Assembly: GCF_016864555.1 (NCBI RefSeq) | Contig: NZ_CP044011.1 | Coordinates: 2,437,501 to 2,501,500, forward strand | Length of the DNA: 64,000 nt | DNA from: Sinorhizobium sp. BG8 | Lineage (GTDB): Bacteria; Pseudomonadota; Alphaproteobacteria; Rhizobiales; Rhizobiaceae | Direction of reading: 5' to 3' | Shown: piece after piece, positions 46,134 to 54,278 of the stretch | How positions within the stretch are numbered: position 1 is the stretch's first letter | Layout of the letters: each line of letters starts with the position of its first letter | Notes under the pieces: model-generated | Told to the model about the DNA's origin: nothing | Database searches by the model: none | Seen by the model: the letters and a program-made list of their open reading frames with translations, nothing else | Program-made: the position numbers and the translations under genes

Positions 46134-47288
46134 TCACTCGGCTGATTTCGGCCGTTTTCCAGCTCTTGCTTCTGCTACCTTGCGGCTTGCCTCCAAACCG
46201 TCGCCACGGCTGTAACGACGAGTGGTTTTCGTCGTGGTGTGAGTCGCGAGGTCTCTTGCTGCTTCCAGAGAGCCGGTTGCTTCAACCGTTTCCGACACGG
46301 CGCCCGCTCGCGAATCCATCGACCAGATATTCGAGGGCACGCCCGCGGCATCCCGCACCTTGCGGAATTTCTCGGTGTAGCGATTCTCCCAGTATGGTTT
46401 CCCGGTGTCCTCGTCGATCACGACGGGGCCGATGTCGGGAATGCGGTAGGCTTTCAAGGCTTCCTGGACCAGCGGCAAGGTTTTGAGATCGCGTGCGACG
46501 CCCACGCCCGTCTTGCTGGTCTTGAGCGTGAGAATCATATCCTTCGAAATGGATTTGGCTTGCAGGCCTGTCCACCGGAAAGGCTGGCCCTCCGAAGACG
46601 GTGCCCATTCGCCAATGACGTCGATACGCCGGAGCGCCGTTTCGAACTTTACCGCCTCGACAAACCCGATTGAGGGGCATTCCATCTCGGCGCTCTTTGC
46701 CACGATCGCCAAGCACTGATCGTAGGTCATCGCGACCGTCCGCGGGGCCGGAAGTTCGAAGCGCATATCCGAAAGGATCAAGCGGGCCTCTGCGCAGCCG
46801 TGGAGGCGTTCTCCGGCTCCGTAGGAGATTATCACCCGGAGGAGCTTAATCGCGCCTGAGGCCCGTCTGTGGCCTTTTCTACGCCATCGTTCGAACCATC
46901 TTTTGAAGTCGGAGGCCCTCAGGGTAGCGATTTCAATCTCCCCGACGTTCTTCTCCAGCACCCTCAGGCTCGGCTCGTAGTCTCTGATTCGGGTAGAATG
47001 CTTGACCGTCCGGAGTGAACTGGTCGGATCGTGTCGATAGACATCTATCAGGGATTTGATCGTGCCGCTGTAGGTAGGCGCCGCGCCCAGATGCCTGAGT
47101 TCGTGCCGCAGCTGATCCGTCAACCGCTTGCAGGTCTCGGTAATCTGCTCGTCGGTCAAACCATCATCGAGGCGGCGTGCAGACAGGTAGTCTGGCGCTC
47201 CCTTCACTGCGCGTTTCGGGTTCCAGTAGTGGACGAGCGTGCCGTCCTTGTTCTTCCGGTACTGGTAACCGGGCCTATCAGTCCTCAT
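46134..47288 (-). CDS. Prophage tyrosine recombinase (integrase)
   Basis: About 384 residues from 47288, preceded by AAGGAAC; in-frame starts further up are unlikely. It has a phage-type N-terminal domain (DRPGYQYRKNKDGTLVHYWNP) and the recombinase core with ALRRIDVIGEW (Arg I), a central DMILTLKTSKTGVGVARDLKTLPL stretch and the C-terminal ATHTTTKTTRRYSRG with the Tyr nucleophile. It lies at the tRNA-Gly end of the prophage. Confidence 0.92.
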   Translation of the reverse strand: MRTDRPGYQYRKNKDGTLVHYWNPKRAVKGAPDYLSARRLDDGLTDEQITETCKRLTDQLRHELRHLGAAPTYSGTIKSLIDVYRHDPTSSLRTVKHSTRIRDYEPSLRVLEKNVGEIEIATLRASDFKRWFERWRRKGHRRASGAIKLLRVIISYGAGERLHGCAEARLILSDMRFELPAPRTVAMTYDQCLAIVAKSAEMECPSIGFVEAVKFETALRRIDVIGEWAPSSEGQPFRWTGLQAKSISKDMILTLKTSKTGVGVARDLKTLPLVQEALKAYRIPDIGPVVIDEDTGKPYWENRYTEKFRKVRDAAGVPSNIWSMDSRAGAVSETVEATGSLEAARDLATHTTTKTTRRYSRGDGLEASRKVAEARAGKRPKSAE

Positions 47289-47496
47289 CCCAGTGTTCCT
47301 TTCCATTTCGGGCGGGGATGCCCGAAGGAAGGATGCGGTCGGGGAGCAAGCCAGCGTCAATCGGGGCAGGGCTGTGGACAGCGGGGATAATGGTAGCAAC
47401 CAGCGTCTTCATGTCGAATTGCACGACTGCGCCATGTTTCTGGGCGGCCTTGATCAGTCGCTCGGCGTCGGCCTGGCGAAGTGCGGATCTCGTCAT
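47278..47496 (-). CDS. Small phage protein overlapping integrase start
   Basis: 72 residues of hydrophilic sequence (MTRSALRQADAERLIKAAQKHGAVVQFDM, ending NGKEHWDED). It overlaps the integrase start by 11 bases, the usual place of an excisionase or small regulator, but no helix-turn-helix is clear. Hypothetical. Confidence 0.7.
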   Translation of the reverse strand: MTRSALRQADAERLIKAAQKHGAVVQFDMKTLVATIIPAVHSPAPIDAGLLPDRILPSGIPARNGKEHWDED

Positions 47497-47527
47497 GCGG
47501 CGCCTCTTTCATTGATTCCGGGAAGCG

Positions 47528-48043
47528 TCATCGCGCCCTCCGCCAATTGTCGAAATCATTCCGCAGCGACTGCCAGCGCTTGCGGGCGTTCTCGTCCTTG
47601 TTCAGTTCTCCCATGGACTGGACGGCGAGAAGGCTGCGCACGCGTGTCTTGATGCGCTCCAGATCGGTCGCCTCCAGCTGGTGGCGTTCGGCGAGGTAGC
47701 GGCGAAACAGGTGATCGTTTGCGCACTTCATGGCGCATTCGGCGGCGAAGTCTTTGGGCTTCGCTTGTTTCGGCTGCAGCTCGCGGATGACGCGGAACGC
47801 TTCATTGAGCAGCACGAGCAGCGCCGCCACATATTCCGGTGACCTGATCATCAGTCGGCGGTCGTCGTGGCTGCAATCGGGGAGGAGGGCCGCGATCGGC
47901 TCGACCTCGCCGGTCACGGTGTTCTCGACGCAGATTTCGGCGCGCATGGCTGTCGTGTCGTAGGATTCGGACCAGAGCGGGCTGGCAAGGTCGCTCGCGC
48001 TTCGGATATCGGGCAGGAGCTTGCGGGCGGTGGCGAGATCCAT
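47528..48043 (-). CDS. Prophage hypothetical protein
   Basis: 171 residues with no recognised domain; mostly helical, with an IRSPEYVAALLVLLNEAF segment. Its start overlaps the preceding gene's stop (TGATG). Second gene unit of the leftward early operon. Confidence 0.72.
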   Translation of the reverse strand: MDLATARKLLPDIRSASDLASPLWSESYDTTAMRAEICVENTVTGEVEPIAALLPDCSHDDRRLMIRSPEYVAALLVLLNEAFRVIRELQPKQAKPKDFAAECAMKCANDHLFRRYLAERHQLEATDLERIKTRVRSLLAVQSMGELNKDENARKRWQSLRNDFDNWRRAR

Positions 48044-48384
48044 CAGCGGGCTTCCTCCGCCCTCGTCTGGGGCGGCTGGCTGGCATAGCTCGGACCAAGC
48101 CCGTCATGCTGGTTCGTCCAGTTGATGTTCCAGCTTTCCATGACGTGCGGCGTCTGGCCCTCAACCGTCAGCAGCTCGTGCATCAGTTCGGCGCAGATGT
48201 ATGCCATCGCCGCCGACTGATCTTTGAAGGCGATCATCGACGAGTTCGCGCCTTTGCCTTTGCGCTCGTCGATAACGTCCCACTGGCTCGGCCCGCCACG
48301 AAGGCGGAAGAGACGACCATGATCGCGAGACGAAATATCCCAATGACCGTAGTTGCGGCGGTAGACTGAGAAACCGTCGATCAT
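48043..48384 (-). CDS. Prophage hypothetical protein
   Basis: 113 residues, no recognised family (FSVYRRNYGHWDISSRDHGRLFRL at the start). Overlaps its downstream neighbour by one base and its upstream neighbour by four, a tight operon. Confidence 0.72.
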   Translation of the reverse strand: MIDGFSVYRRNYGHWDISSRDHGRLFRLRGGPSQWDVIDERKGKGANSSMIAFKDQSAAMAYICAELMHELLTVEGQTPHVMESWNINWTNQHDGLGPSYASQPPQTRAEEAR

Positions 48385-48638
48385 GACTGGCTCTCCGTGA
48401 CGACGGACAGCGCCTTGCGGAGCTTATCGATGGCTATGTTATGGAGGTGGACGAGCGCACTTGCCGCCTCATGATGCTGGTCGCCGAGGTAGGCTATCTC
48501 GCGCTCGTAACCGAGATCAAACCTCGACGCCAACATGATGTGGTCGCCGCGCTGCGGTCCCGATCCTTGCCACCAAACTCGCCAGTAGCGCAGGTCTTCA
48601 TCCTCGATCGGATAGCCCGTCAAGTCCGTTTCGGGCAC
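48381..48638 (-). CDS. Prophage hypothetical protein, start uncertain
   Basis: The convincing coding part is [21 protein letters not shown]...[28 protein letters not shown] at 48638 gives 85 residues. An ATG at 48794 lies in the same frame but runs through the DUF5131-like gene in another frame and gives an unlikely Arg/His/Pro-rich leader. A deletion that fused two genes would explain the lack of a clean start. Confidence 0.55.
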   Translation of the reverse strand: MPETDLTGYPIEDEDLRYWRVWWQGSGPQRGDHIMLASRFDLGYEREIAYLGDQHHEAASALVHLHNIAIDKLRKALSVVTESQS

Positions 48639-48817
48639 GGGAGCGAAAAATGCTTCCTGGGGAGGATCGTCAGGGCGGCGCGGCTCGGGTGATGCTGTAG
48701 GCGGGTGCCTGCGAGCTTCATGGCGTAGCAGTTGGTGCAGCCCGGCGAGACCACGGCGCAGCCCGTGATCGGGTTCCATGTGGCGTCGGTCCACTCGATC
48801 TTCGTTCCGTCAGCCAT
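48620..48817 (-). pseudogene. Truncated DUF5131 (phage Gp37/Gp68) family protein
   Basis: The first 46 residues ([32 protein letters not shown]) match the start of DUF5131 proteins, which are normally over 200 residues. After HHPSR the frame loses similarity and stops at 66 codons. It is either a truncated remnant or a short domain kept by the phage. The CxxxxxxCxxC cysteines are retained. Confidence 0.6.
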
Positions 48818-48977
48818 TGGCGCGACCCTTCCTGACGAACTTCACCGTTTTCACACAGCTGCCGGGGTGGTCGGCTATGACCTTTTTCTCTGCCAGCAGG
48901 GCGTTGACTGCGCCGATGACGACGGTGCGGCCGTCGTGGAGAAAGACGCGGAAGAGGGGCTTGGCGGGCAGGATCAT
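48810..48977 (-). CDS. Small prophage protein (55 residues)
   Basis: A short gene, [18 protein letters not shown] through [14 protein letters not shown]. The start at 48977 overlaps the preceding stop in ATGA and its end overlaps the DUF5131-like start by 8 bases. The tight packing and the small beta-rich sequence support it as real; function unknown. Confidence 0.65.
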   Translation of the reverse strand: MILPAKPLFRVFLHDGRTVVIGAVNALLAEKKVIADHPGSCVKTVKFVRKGRANG

Positions 48978-49309
48978 CGACCTTCCTCCATCATCTGCAG
49001 CACGTGCATGGTGTTGTAGGCGACGCTGACCGGGCGCATGTCGTAGCTGCCGGATTTGCGGGCAACGGGCTTGTAGAGGATGGTGCGCCTGCTGTCGGCC
49101 GCCCGACGCCGGGCGAGTTCCTCGCGCAGCCAGCGCGGCTTGCGGGTGGCTACATAGGAGATAAGCTCGGGCCTGCCGCAGCCGATCTCCTCGGCAATCT
49201 CGCGGTAGATGGCGCCGGCGAGAATGCGGGCGCGGATATGCGCCTCGATCTTTGGCGTGATGCGGCTCGAAAGCGGCGTCGACTTCTGGAGGGTGGTGCT
49301 CTCGGACAT
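48974..49309 (-). CDS. Prophage hypothetical protein
   Basis: 111 residues with a possible helix-turn-helix (AIYREIAEEIGCGRPELISYVATRKPRWL). DNA binding is plausible from this segment but not proven. Overlaps both neighbours (TGATG and ATGA). Confidence 0.7.
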   Translation of the reverse strand: MSESTTLQKSTPLSSRITPKIEAHIRARILAGAIYREIAEEIGCGRPELISYVATRKPRWLREELARRRAADSRRTILYKPVARKSGSYDMRPVSVAYNTMHVLQMMEEGR

Positions 49310-49512
49310 CAGAGCGCCTCGGCGAAAAGCAGGGGGTGCAGCACGCCCATGTTGCGGGCGGGGTCTTCCTGCGGACGATCGGCGAAATAGGCGTGGCCGG
49401 CCTCGGCGATAGCGAGTTCCGCCAGATCTTCGACGCGGCGATCGTGGATTTCCGCCGCGAGGCGGAGGCGCGCCTCGGTGGCTGCATCGAGCATGATGGT
49501 GATGTGGGTCAC
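49309..49512 (-). CDS. Small prophage protein, ribbon-helix-helix-like
   Basis: 67 residues (THITIMLDAATEARLRLAAEIHDRRVEDLAELAIAEAG). The beta strand followed by two helices recalls Arc/CopG proteins, so it may bind DNA. Tightly packed in the operon. Confidence 0.65.
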   Translation of the reverse strand: MTHITIMLDAATEARLRLAAEIHDRRVEDLAELAIAEAGHAYFADRPQEDPARNMGVLHPLLFAEAL

Positions 49513-49575
49513 GACGGGTGTTCCTCGACGATGAAGGGGAGTGACGGGGCGGCTTTCCGCCCCGTTGCTTCGAAA

Positions 49576-50493
49576 TCAGGCTGACGTGCCGGACATTTCC
49601 GGGCGGCCCTCGAACTTCGGCAGCTCGGTCTCGCGCGCGGCGAATTCGAGCGCGCGGCGGACTTCCTCGGTGATGTAGAGATCGGGCCGGAAGAGGACGA
49701 AGGTCCAGGCAATGACGCCGTCGCGCAGCTTGTATCGCAGGCGCACGGGGATGCGTGTCGCCTCGCCGCCGTGGAAGATCGGGATGTTGATGACGAAGAC
49801 GCCATGCACGCTGATCGGCTGGCCGTCGGCGTTCTTGTGATCTTCCTCGAAAACGATCTGGCTTTCGCCCGACTGCAGCTTGATGGCGTTTTTCACGCGC
49901 ACCTCGGCGTTGATCTGCAGGCCGCGGGACAGCACAACGAGATCATTCGGGAAGGCGACCTTCGCGGAGAACATCTTCGCGAAGGTTTCCTCCTCCAGCG
50001 TATCGGGGGCGGCAAGGTCGTGAGCGTGATCTTCGATGAATTCGGCAAAGGACGCCTGGTCCATTGCCTTGCCATGCACGGCCGTCCAGACCTTCCATTC
50101 CTCCGACTGGGGGAAGGAATAGAGGATGCGGTGCTTGCCATTATCGGGAACGGCTGCGGCGTGATAATCGATCACGGCGGTGAGGCTCGGCTTCTGCCAG
50201 TCGGTTTCGGCAAAGATCGCGCTCGTGCTCAACCTGTGCCGGTTCACCAGCTCTACGAAGGACTCGAGCGTTGCGACGGCCGCCGTGCCGATCTTGCGCT
50301 CCGGGCGTGTGCGCCACGGCTCGACGAGGTTGTGGATACCGGAGACGCTGCCATTGGTACGATTGAGCAGGACGGGAATGCTCGCCGGCACGCCCTGAAC
50401 GCTGGACGGAAGGGAGATTATGACGATCTCGGTCTTCGCCTCCTGCGCGAGGGCGGCGATTGCTGTGACGGCGGTTTCGGACAGCTGGTCCAT
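49576..50493 (-). CDS. DUF2303 family prophage protein
   Basis: 305 residues. The DUF2303 features are the long N-terminal helix then FVELVNRHRLSTSAIFAE, SLTAVIDYHAA, WKVWTAVHGKAMDQASFAEFIEDHAHDL and the C-terminal beta domain with FEEDHKN. Common in temperate phages of alphaproteobacteria; function unknown. Confidence 0.88.
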   Translation of the reverse strand: MDQLSETAVTAIAALAQEAKTEIVIISLPSSVQGVPASIPVLLNRTNGSVSGIHNLVEPWRTRPERKIGTAAVATLESFVELVNRHRLSTSAIFAETDWQKPSLTAVIDYHAAAVPDNGKHRILYSFPQSEEWKVWTAVHGKAMDQASFAEFIEDHAHDLAAPDTLEEETFAKMFSAKVAFPNDLVVLSRGLQINAEVRVKNAIKLQSGESQIVFEEDHKNADGQPISVHGVFVINIPIFHGGEATRIPVRLRYKLRDGVIAWTFVLFRPDLYITEEVRRALEFAARETELPKFEGRPEMSGTSA

Positions 50494-50541
50494 TGGTGTT
50501 TTCCTTCTGGTTGAGGTGGGAAGCTGAAAGGCTGGGGCCGG

Positions 50542-50892
50542 TTACTGGCTGACGCTCGCGCGCTCGCTGGCGTCGCGCGGTCCCGCGAACATGTCGTGCT
50601 GGCGCGGGTGTTCGGTCGAAAGGGCGCCATCCTCGACGACCCAGAAAACCGAGTTCTTGCGGGGGCGCTTCGGGGTCTTGGAATCCATCTCGACGCCGAT
50701 CGTGACCATGCCGTCCTTGACGGAGAAGGCGAGCTTGACGGTCGTGGTGCCTTTGAAAGTGGCGTGGGGGTTCTCGTCCGACATGTCGGCGAGTTTCTTC
50801 AGCGTATCGCCGATCTCTTCGGAGAGTGCCGGATTGAACTGTCCGTTCTCCAGCATGCCGATGATCATGGACGCGTCGCGGATCTTCTTCAT
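50542..50892 (-). CDS. Prophage hypothetical protein
   Basis: 116 residues (SMIIGMLENGQFNPALSEEIGDTLKKLADM, then KGTTTVKLAFSVKDGMVTIG). Proteins of this shape usually sit beside DUF2303. No known domain. Confidence 0.72.
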   Translation of the reverse strand: MKKIRDASMIIGMLENGQFNPALSEEIGDTLKKLADMSDENPHATFKGTTTVKLAFSVKDGMVTIGVEMDSKTPKRPRKNSVFWVVEDGALSTEHPRQHDMFAGPRDASERASVSQ

Positions 50893-50946
50893 GGTTGGTG
50901 TTCCTTGGTGGCTTGGGGGAGGAGCCGGACGCGCGGGCGCGGCCGG

Positions 50947-51138
50947 TCAGTTGAGGCGGCTGGCGATGAGGGCGACGCCTTGAATGATGGCCATGGTGGC
51001 AATGCCGGCGGCGTAGGACATCAGGTGGCTGGTGAACCGGTCGGCGCGGGCAAGGGCTGCGCGGCGGCGGTGGATCGACTGCCATTCCGCATCGAGCGGC
51101 GCCGTGTCTTCGCGGGTGGAGACGGGGGCGGCGCGCAT
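50947..51138 (-). CDS. Small prophage membrane protein
   Basis: 63 residues with one C-terminal hydrophobic helix (SYAAGIATMAIIQGVALIASRLN) and a basic N-terminus. The start at 51138 overlaps the stop of the next gene upstream in TGATG. Hypothetical. Confidence 0.6.
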   Translation of the reverse strand: MRAAPVSTREDTAPLDAEWQSIHRRRAALARADRFTSHLMSYAAGIATMAIIQGVALIASRLN

Positions 51139-51290
51139 CAGGCATCGCCCCCCATGGTCAGCGCCAGAAGAGCGAGGATGCAGACCGCGATGATTGACCA
51201 CATGGCGAGCTGCGTCCGCAGATGGTTGCGGCGGACGGCCGCGAGATCGCCGCTGTGGTCCTCGGCCGGATAGTCGCGGGGCGCCTCCAT
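51138..51290 (-). CDS. Small prophage single-helix membrane protein (50 residues)
   Basis: Reads EAPRDYPAEDHSGDLAAVRR, then the hydrophobic LAMWSIIAVCILALLALTM. A GGAG site lies just upstream. The one-base coupling with the following gene and the clear membrane helix argue that it is real. Could be an accessory lysis or exclusion protein; unproven. Confidence 0.6.
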   Translation of the reverse strand: MEAPRDYPAEDHSGDLAAVRRNHLRTQLAMWSIIAVCILALLALTMGGDA

Positions 51291-51295
51291 CTCCG

Positions 51296-51478
51296 TCAGC
51301 TCCTGCGGATGGCGCGGGCATTGGCGAGATCGCGGGCGGCTGGGCCATGCAGCTCGACCTGGCGGCCGGTGAAGCCTTCGCCGATCAGATCATCGGCGGT
51401 GCAGCCGTGACCGATGCGCAGCATGGTCTCGGCCATGTCGTGGCGGATATTGCGGGTTTCGTAGGGTGCGTTGTGCAT
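51296..51478 (-). CDS. Small prophage protein, first gene of leftward operon
   Basis: 60 residues (HDMAETMLRIGHGC, then EGFTGRQVELHGPAARDLANARAIRR), helical, start with GGAG 8 bases upstream. Its promoter region (51517-51594) has repressor-type operators, so it should be controlled by the S24 repressor. Confidence 0.68.
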   Translation of the reverse strand: MHNAPYETRNIRHDMAETMLRIGHGCTADDLIGEGFTGRQVELHGPAARDLANARAIRRS

Positions 51479-51516
51479 GGGCGTTTCTCCGTTCGAAGCA
51501 TTTCGACGGGGAAAAC

Positions 51517-51594
51517 GTAGCCATAAACGCTACATCTGTAAAGATGACGTAGCTATTACGGCTACAAATATTTTGGTAGCTACGAATCGTAGCT
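51517..51594. promoter_or_regulatory. Phage operator cluster upstream of leftward operon
   Basis: Two sites with GTAGC-N7-GCTAC lie at 51517-51533 (GTAGCCATAAACGCTAC) and 51549-51565 (GTAGCTATTACGGCTAC), centre spacing 32 bases. A third, inverted-arm dyad AGCTACGAATCGTAGCT is at 51578-51594. The same GTAGC-N7-GCTAC motif occurs between repressor and Cro at 53184. This fits the S24 repressor controlling the left operon, probably cooperatively. Confidence 0.75.
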
Positions 51595-51671
51595 GCAAGA
51601 GGGGTACTCGCGATGCTGTTAAAGTGGCTGTTTCGCGGAAACGAATATGCCGCCGGCCTACCTAGTCAGGG

Positions 51672-51896
51672 TTATTGGCCACGGTTCTCGAAGTGCTTCA
51701 GCAACGAGGTGGCACGGTTAATGATTTCCCGTACCGATGCGGCGCCGTTGTCCGGATCATCGTTTGCAAATGTCGACTCTAGACGCGAATTGATCTCCGC
51801 GGTGACTGAGCGTCCATTCTCCTTGGCTGCAGCCGTGACCTTTCTTCTGAGGTCCAATGGCATCCGCAAGTTGAATTGAGGGTCATCCTTCGACAT
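51672..51896 (-). CDS. Arc-like ribbon-helix-helix DNA-binding protein
   Basis: 74 residues from 51896 (MSKDDPQFNLRMP). The RHH core is QFNLRMPLDLRRKVTAAAKENGRSVTAEINSRLESTF, typical of Arc family proteins; a helix follows (SVREIINRATSLLKHF). Likely a phage regulator. An earlier in-frame start at 51950 adds non-conserved residues. Confidence 0.88.
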   Translation of the reverse strand: MSKDDPQFNLRMPLDLRRKVTAAAKENGRSVTAEINSRLESTFANDDPDNGAASVREIINRATSLLKHFENRGQ

Positions 51897-52175
51897 GCTG
51901 AACTGATGACATAAAAATATTCCACCTGATATGCACCACCGGTGCACCACTTTGCGCCTTGCGCAGTGAAGCGCGGCTGGTAGTAATAGTAGGTGGTGAA
52001 ATTGAGAAAGATTTTCCCGTAACGTGCGGGAATTAAACGAAAAGGGATTGTTTCAAATTGGGAATATCAGGTCACTTTCTGCGTAGGTGAGGCGCAGTAG
52101 CGAATTTTGAGGGGCGTTGCAAATCGTTTGGAGGCTGCGACGCAGAATTGAAAGCTGTATCGAGTTGGAGTGGAA
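51897..52175. other. Intergenic region with no supported gene
   Basis: 279 bases between the minus-strand Arc-like gene and a plus-strand small gene. A weak CCCGTAACGTGCGGG hairpin near 52016-52031 is visible. Promoters for both divergent genes should lie here; no clear elements were identified. Confidence 0.35.
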
Positions 52176-52517
52176 ATGCCGCATAGAGAGTCCAGCTATC
52201 TGCCGGAGGACAGTTTCCCGGAGGTTTCAACGCTGTCGACGAGCGATGCCCTGTTAGATGCGATCCATGCTTATCGGAGCGGGCTCGCTGATTTCATCGA
52301 GAATGCGCCGGAAGATGATGATGAGGCGAACGCCTACGCAGACACCACGTATTGCGGACCCATGTTGCTGTTGGAGGGGTGGAGTGCGCCTGCGGCGTCG
52401 AGGGGGTCGGCGCTGGCAGCGCTCAAGCTTGCGTGCGATGCGCACGCGGCTGGCGATCGGGGTCTCGTGGGCCCGATGATCTTGGCCGCCCTGGGTTATT
52501 TCGAGGGCGGCAGGTAG
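52176..52517 (+). CDS. Prophage hypothetical protein
   Basis: 113 residues, acidic (SYLPEDSFPEVSTLSTSD, then IENAPEDDDEANAYADTTYCGP). The ATG at 52176 has GGAG 5 bases before it; a GTG two codons earlier is also possible. It converges with the repressor gene. Unknown function; the acidic composition recalls phage anti-host proteins, which is speculation. Confidence 0.68.
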   Translation: MPHRESSYLPEDSFPEVSTLSTSDALLDAIHAYRSGLADFIENAPEDDDEANAYADTTYCGPMLLLEGWSAPAASRGSALAALKLACDAHAAGDRGLVGPMILAALGYFEGGR

Positions 52518-52526
52518 GCGGTTTTC

Positions 52527-53117
52527 TTACATATTGATGAGCGAGCGTCGCACGCGTCCAACCACGCGGGGCTCGTTGTCGAAGTAGATCGGTTCAATGT
52601 TTGGATCGGTCGATACGGGTTCGAACCGCTGCGGCGGACCTGGGCGATACCGCTTGTACGTTGCGTTTCCTTCGCCGTCGTCGATGACGTAGCATCCGTT
52701 GTTGACTAGCTTTGTGTCTCCGCGATCGACGAAGATTATGCTCTCCGGTGGCGATATTCTGTCCATAGAATTCCCTTCCACGCGTAGGGCGATCCAGTCA
52801 CCCTTCGGAAGGTCTGCGACTATCAGGCTGCCGAGGTGTTCGTCGGCCGCGTCATCCCTAGATAGTGTTCCCGCACTGACCCATGAAATCAGCGGGACGG
52901 TCTGAGGCGGCGTGGTCTCGTCCGCCGGCAACGGAAAGCCGGTGACCTCAGAGATGGCAAACATCTCCTTGGCGTCCAGAATTCGACGACCCTTCAGGAT
53001 CTTGTTTATAAGCGAACGGTCCTCGCGCCACCCGAATCGATTATGAAGGCGACGGGTGACCTCGGCCTGTTTCAGCTTGCTGTGAGCCAGTGCGGCTTCG
53101 ACCCAATTCTTGTCCAT
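52527..53117 (-). CDS. S24 peptidase-type phage repressor (CI/LexA-like)
   Basis: About 196 residues from 53117. The N-terminal helix-turn-helix (SKLKQAEVTRRLHNRFGWREDRSLINKILKGRR) leads to a LexA-like peptidase domain with the serine in VEGNSMDRISPP and the lysine in ATYKRY; the LISWVSAGTL region is the usual cleavage-site zone. It should keep lysogeny and be cleaved on RecA activation. It is divergent from a Cro-like gene, with a GTAGC-N7-GCTAC operator in between. Confidence 0.92.
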   Translation of the reverse strand: MDKNWVEAALAHSKLKQAEVTRRLHNRFGWREDRSLINKILKGRRILDAKEMFAISEVTGFPLPADETTPPQTVPLISWVSAGTLSRDDAADEHLGSLIVADLPKGDWIALRVEGNSMDRISPPESIIFVDRGDTKLVNNGCYVIDDGEGNATYKRYRPGPPQRFEPVSTDPNIEPIYFDNEPRVVGRVRRSLINM

Positions 53118-53183
53118 ATCCTCATTGTAGCGATGTGTTGGCAACAAATCAGTTTCCAAGATCGCTACACTCCTCTTGCGTTC

Positions 53184-53200
53184 GTAGCTATTTTGGCTAC
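53184..53200. promoter_or_regulatory. Phage operator GTAGCTATTTTGGCTAC between repressor and Cro
   Basis: 17 bases, GTAGC-N7-GCTAC, ending 9 bases before the Cro ATG and overlapping its probable promoter. The same motif recurs twice upstream of the leftward operon. It is the expected binding site for the repressor and for Cro. Confidence 0.75.
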
Positions 53201-53209
53201 ATTGCGTGC

Positions 53210-53446
53210 ATGGAACCTGCTCGCACCATCATCAATCGGCTAGGCGGCCCTAGCAAAGTGGCTACCATTACCGGCGTTCATCGTACCCGCGTGTCCAACT
53301 GGGCACGCGAAAAGACGGCTGGTGGCACGGGCGGCATCATCCCCTTCAAGCACGTTCGCACACTGCTTGCGGCCGCGCGCGAACAGGGTGTGGAGCTTTC
53401 CGCGGATGACTTCCTTCCGCGCGAGCCCAGCGAGGCCGCCGAATGA
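53210..53446 (+). CDS. Cro-like phage regulator
   Basis: 78 residues. The helix-turn-helix (RLGGPSKVATITGVHRTRVSNWAREKTAGGTGGIIPFKHVRTLL) has the YdaS/Cro pattern. It is divergent from the S24 repressor and opens the rightward early operon. It ends in an ATGA, which may couple it to what follows. Confidence 0.85.
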   Translation: MEPARTIINRLGGPSKVATITGVHRTRVSNWAREKTAGGTGGIIPFKHVRTLLAAAREQGVELSADDFLPREPSEAAE

Positions 53447-53780
53447 GCAGCCTCTCTTCCTTCCCTTCGCGTCCGGCTCGTCGTTCCGCCGGTTCGCGTC
53501 AGCGTCGGAGGCCTGCAACAGTCTCCGGCGCGCCTTTTTTTCATGCCCTATTCCCCGCGGCGCATGCCGGGATTCCTCCCCTCGGCTGTGCCGCACCTGG
53601 CGTCCCGTCGCATTCGTGGCCACGCGACTGCGACGGGGCGTCTCTTTTGGTTCATCCCTGTGCATGCGGGCCTCCGTGATCTGACCCGCTGAATCTCTCA
53701 CTTCCGAATTCTTCCCGCCACGGGAAAACCCGCCCGGATTTCCCGGCGCGGGAAAGCCATGTCTTTTTCCAGAGGACGCC
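53447..53780. other. Gap after Cro with no confident gene
   Basis: A frame starts at 53443 (ATGA overlap with Cro) and runs to 53679, but its Ser/Arg/Pro/Ala composition is like a shadow frame and no RBS or family feature supports it. Reverse frames are equally weak. A GC-rich transcriptional region before the CII-like gene is possible. Confidence 0.35.
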
Positions 53781-54278
53781 ATGACCGACGCATTCATCAT
53801 GAGACTGAAGGCCGCACAACGGGACCTGATCGAGGCCTGCGGCGGCGTGGAACGGGCGGCCGCAAAGTGCGGCTATTCCAAATCGACCGTGGGGCGGTGG
53901 TACGACCCGAACGATGGAACGGTGATGCCGATCCCGGCCGTCGTCACGCTGGAGCGCGATGCCCGCGCGCCCTTCCTCACGGCGGTACAGGCGGAGGCCA
54001 ACGGGCGGCGGCTGACCGACCCCGACCAGGAGCGGGCGACCGACATTTCCGTGTTGACCAGCCATGCCGAGGTGATGCGGCAGGCCTCCGAGCTGATGAA
54101 CGCGATGGCGCTCGCCATGGAAGACGGGAAGATTACCCCGGCGGAAGCGACGACGGTCGACAGGATTGCATCCGCTCTTGATGCCGCCTCCTCGAACCTC
54201 CGGGCCTCGCTTGCCAACGTCAAGGCGCGACAGGGCGCGGTTGCCGCTCTGCGCGTCGTGAACGGGGAGGGCGAATGA
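53781..54278 (+). CDS. CII-like phage regulatory protein
   Basis: 165 residues with a helix-turn-helix (DLIEACGGVERAAAKCGYSKSTVGRWYDP) and a helical C-terminus, matching the phage CII-type regulators of this group (VEVMRQASELMNAMALAMEDGKITPAEA). It probably activates an establishment promoter. It overlaps the next gene by 4 bases. Confidence 0.82.
   Translation: MTDAFIMRLKAAQRDLIEACGGVERAAAKCGYSKSTVGRWYDPNDGTVMPIPAVVTLERDARAPFLTAVQAEANGRRLTDPDQERATDISVLTSHAEVMRQASELMNAMALAMEDGKITPAEATTVDRIASALDAASSNLRASLANVKARQGAVAALRVVNGEGE

Noticed and set aside
50141-51145. 334-codon minus-strand frame
   Set aside because: Arg/Pro-rich shadow of several small phage genes, whose overlapping starts and stops give a better reading.
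53443-53679. Open frame coupled by ATGA to Cro
   Set aside because: Composition (Ser, Arg, Pro, Ala rich) is like a shadow frame and it has no family features; kept only as a possibility in the gap description.
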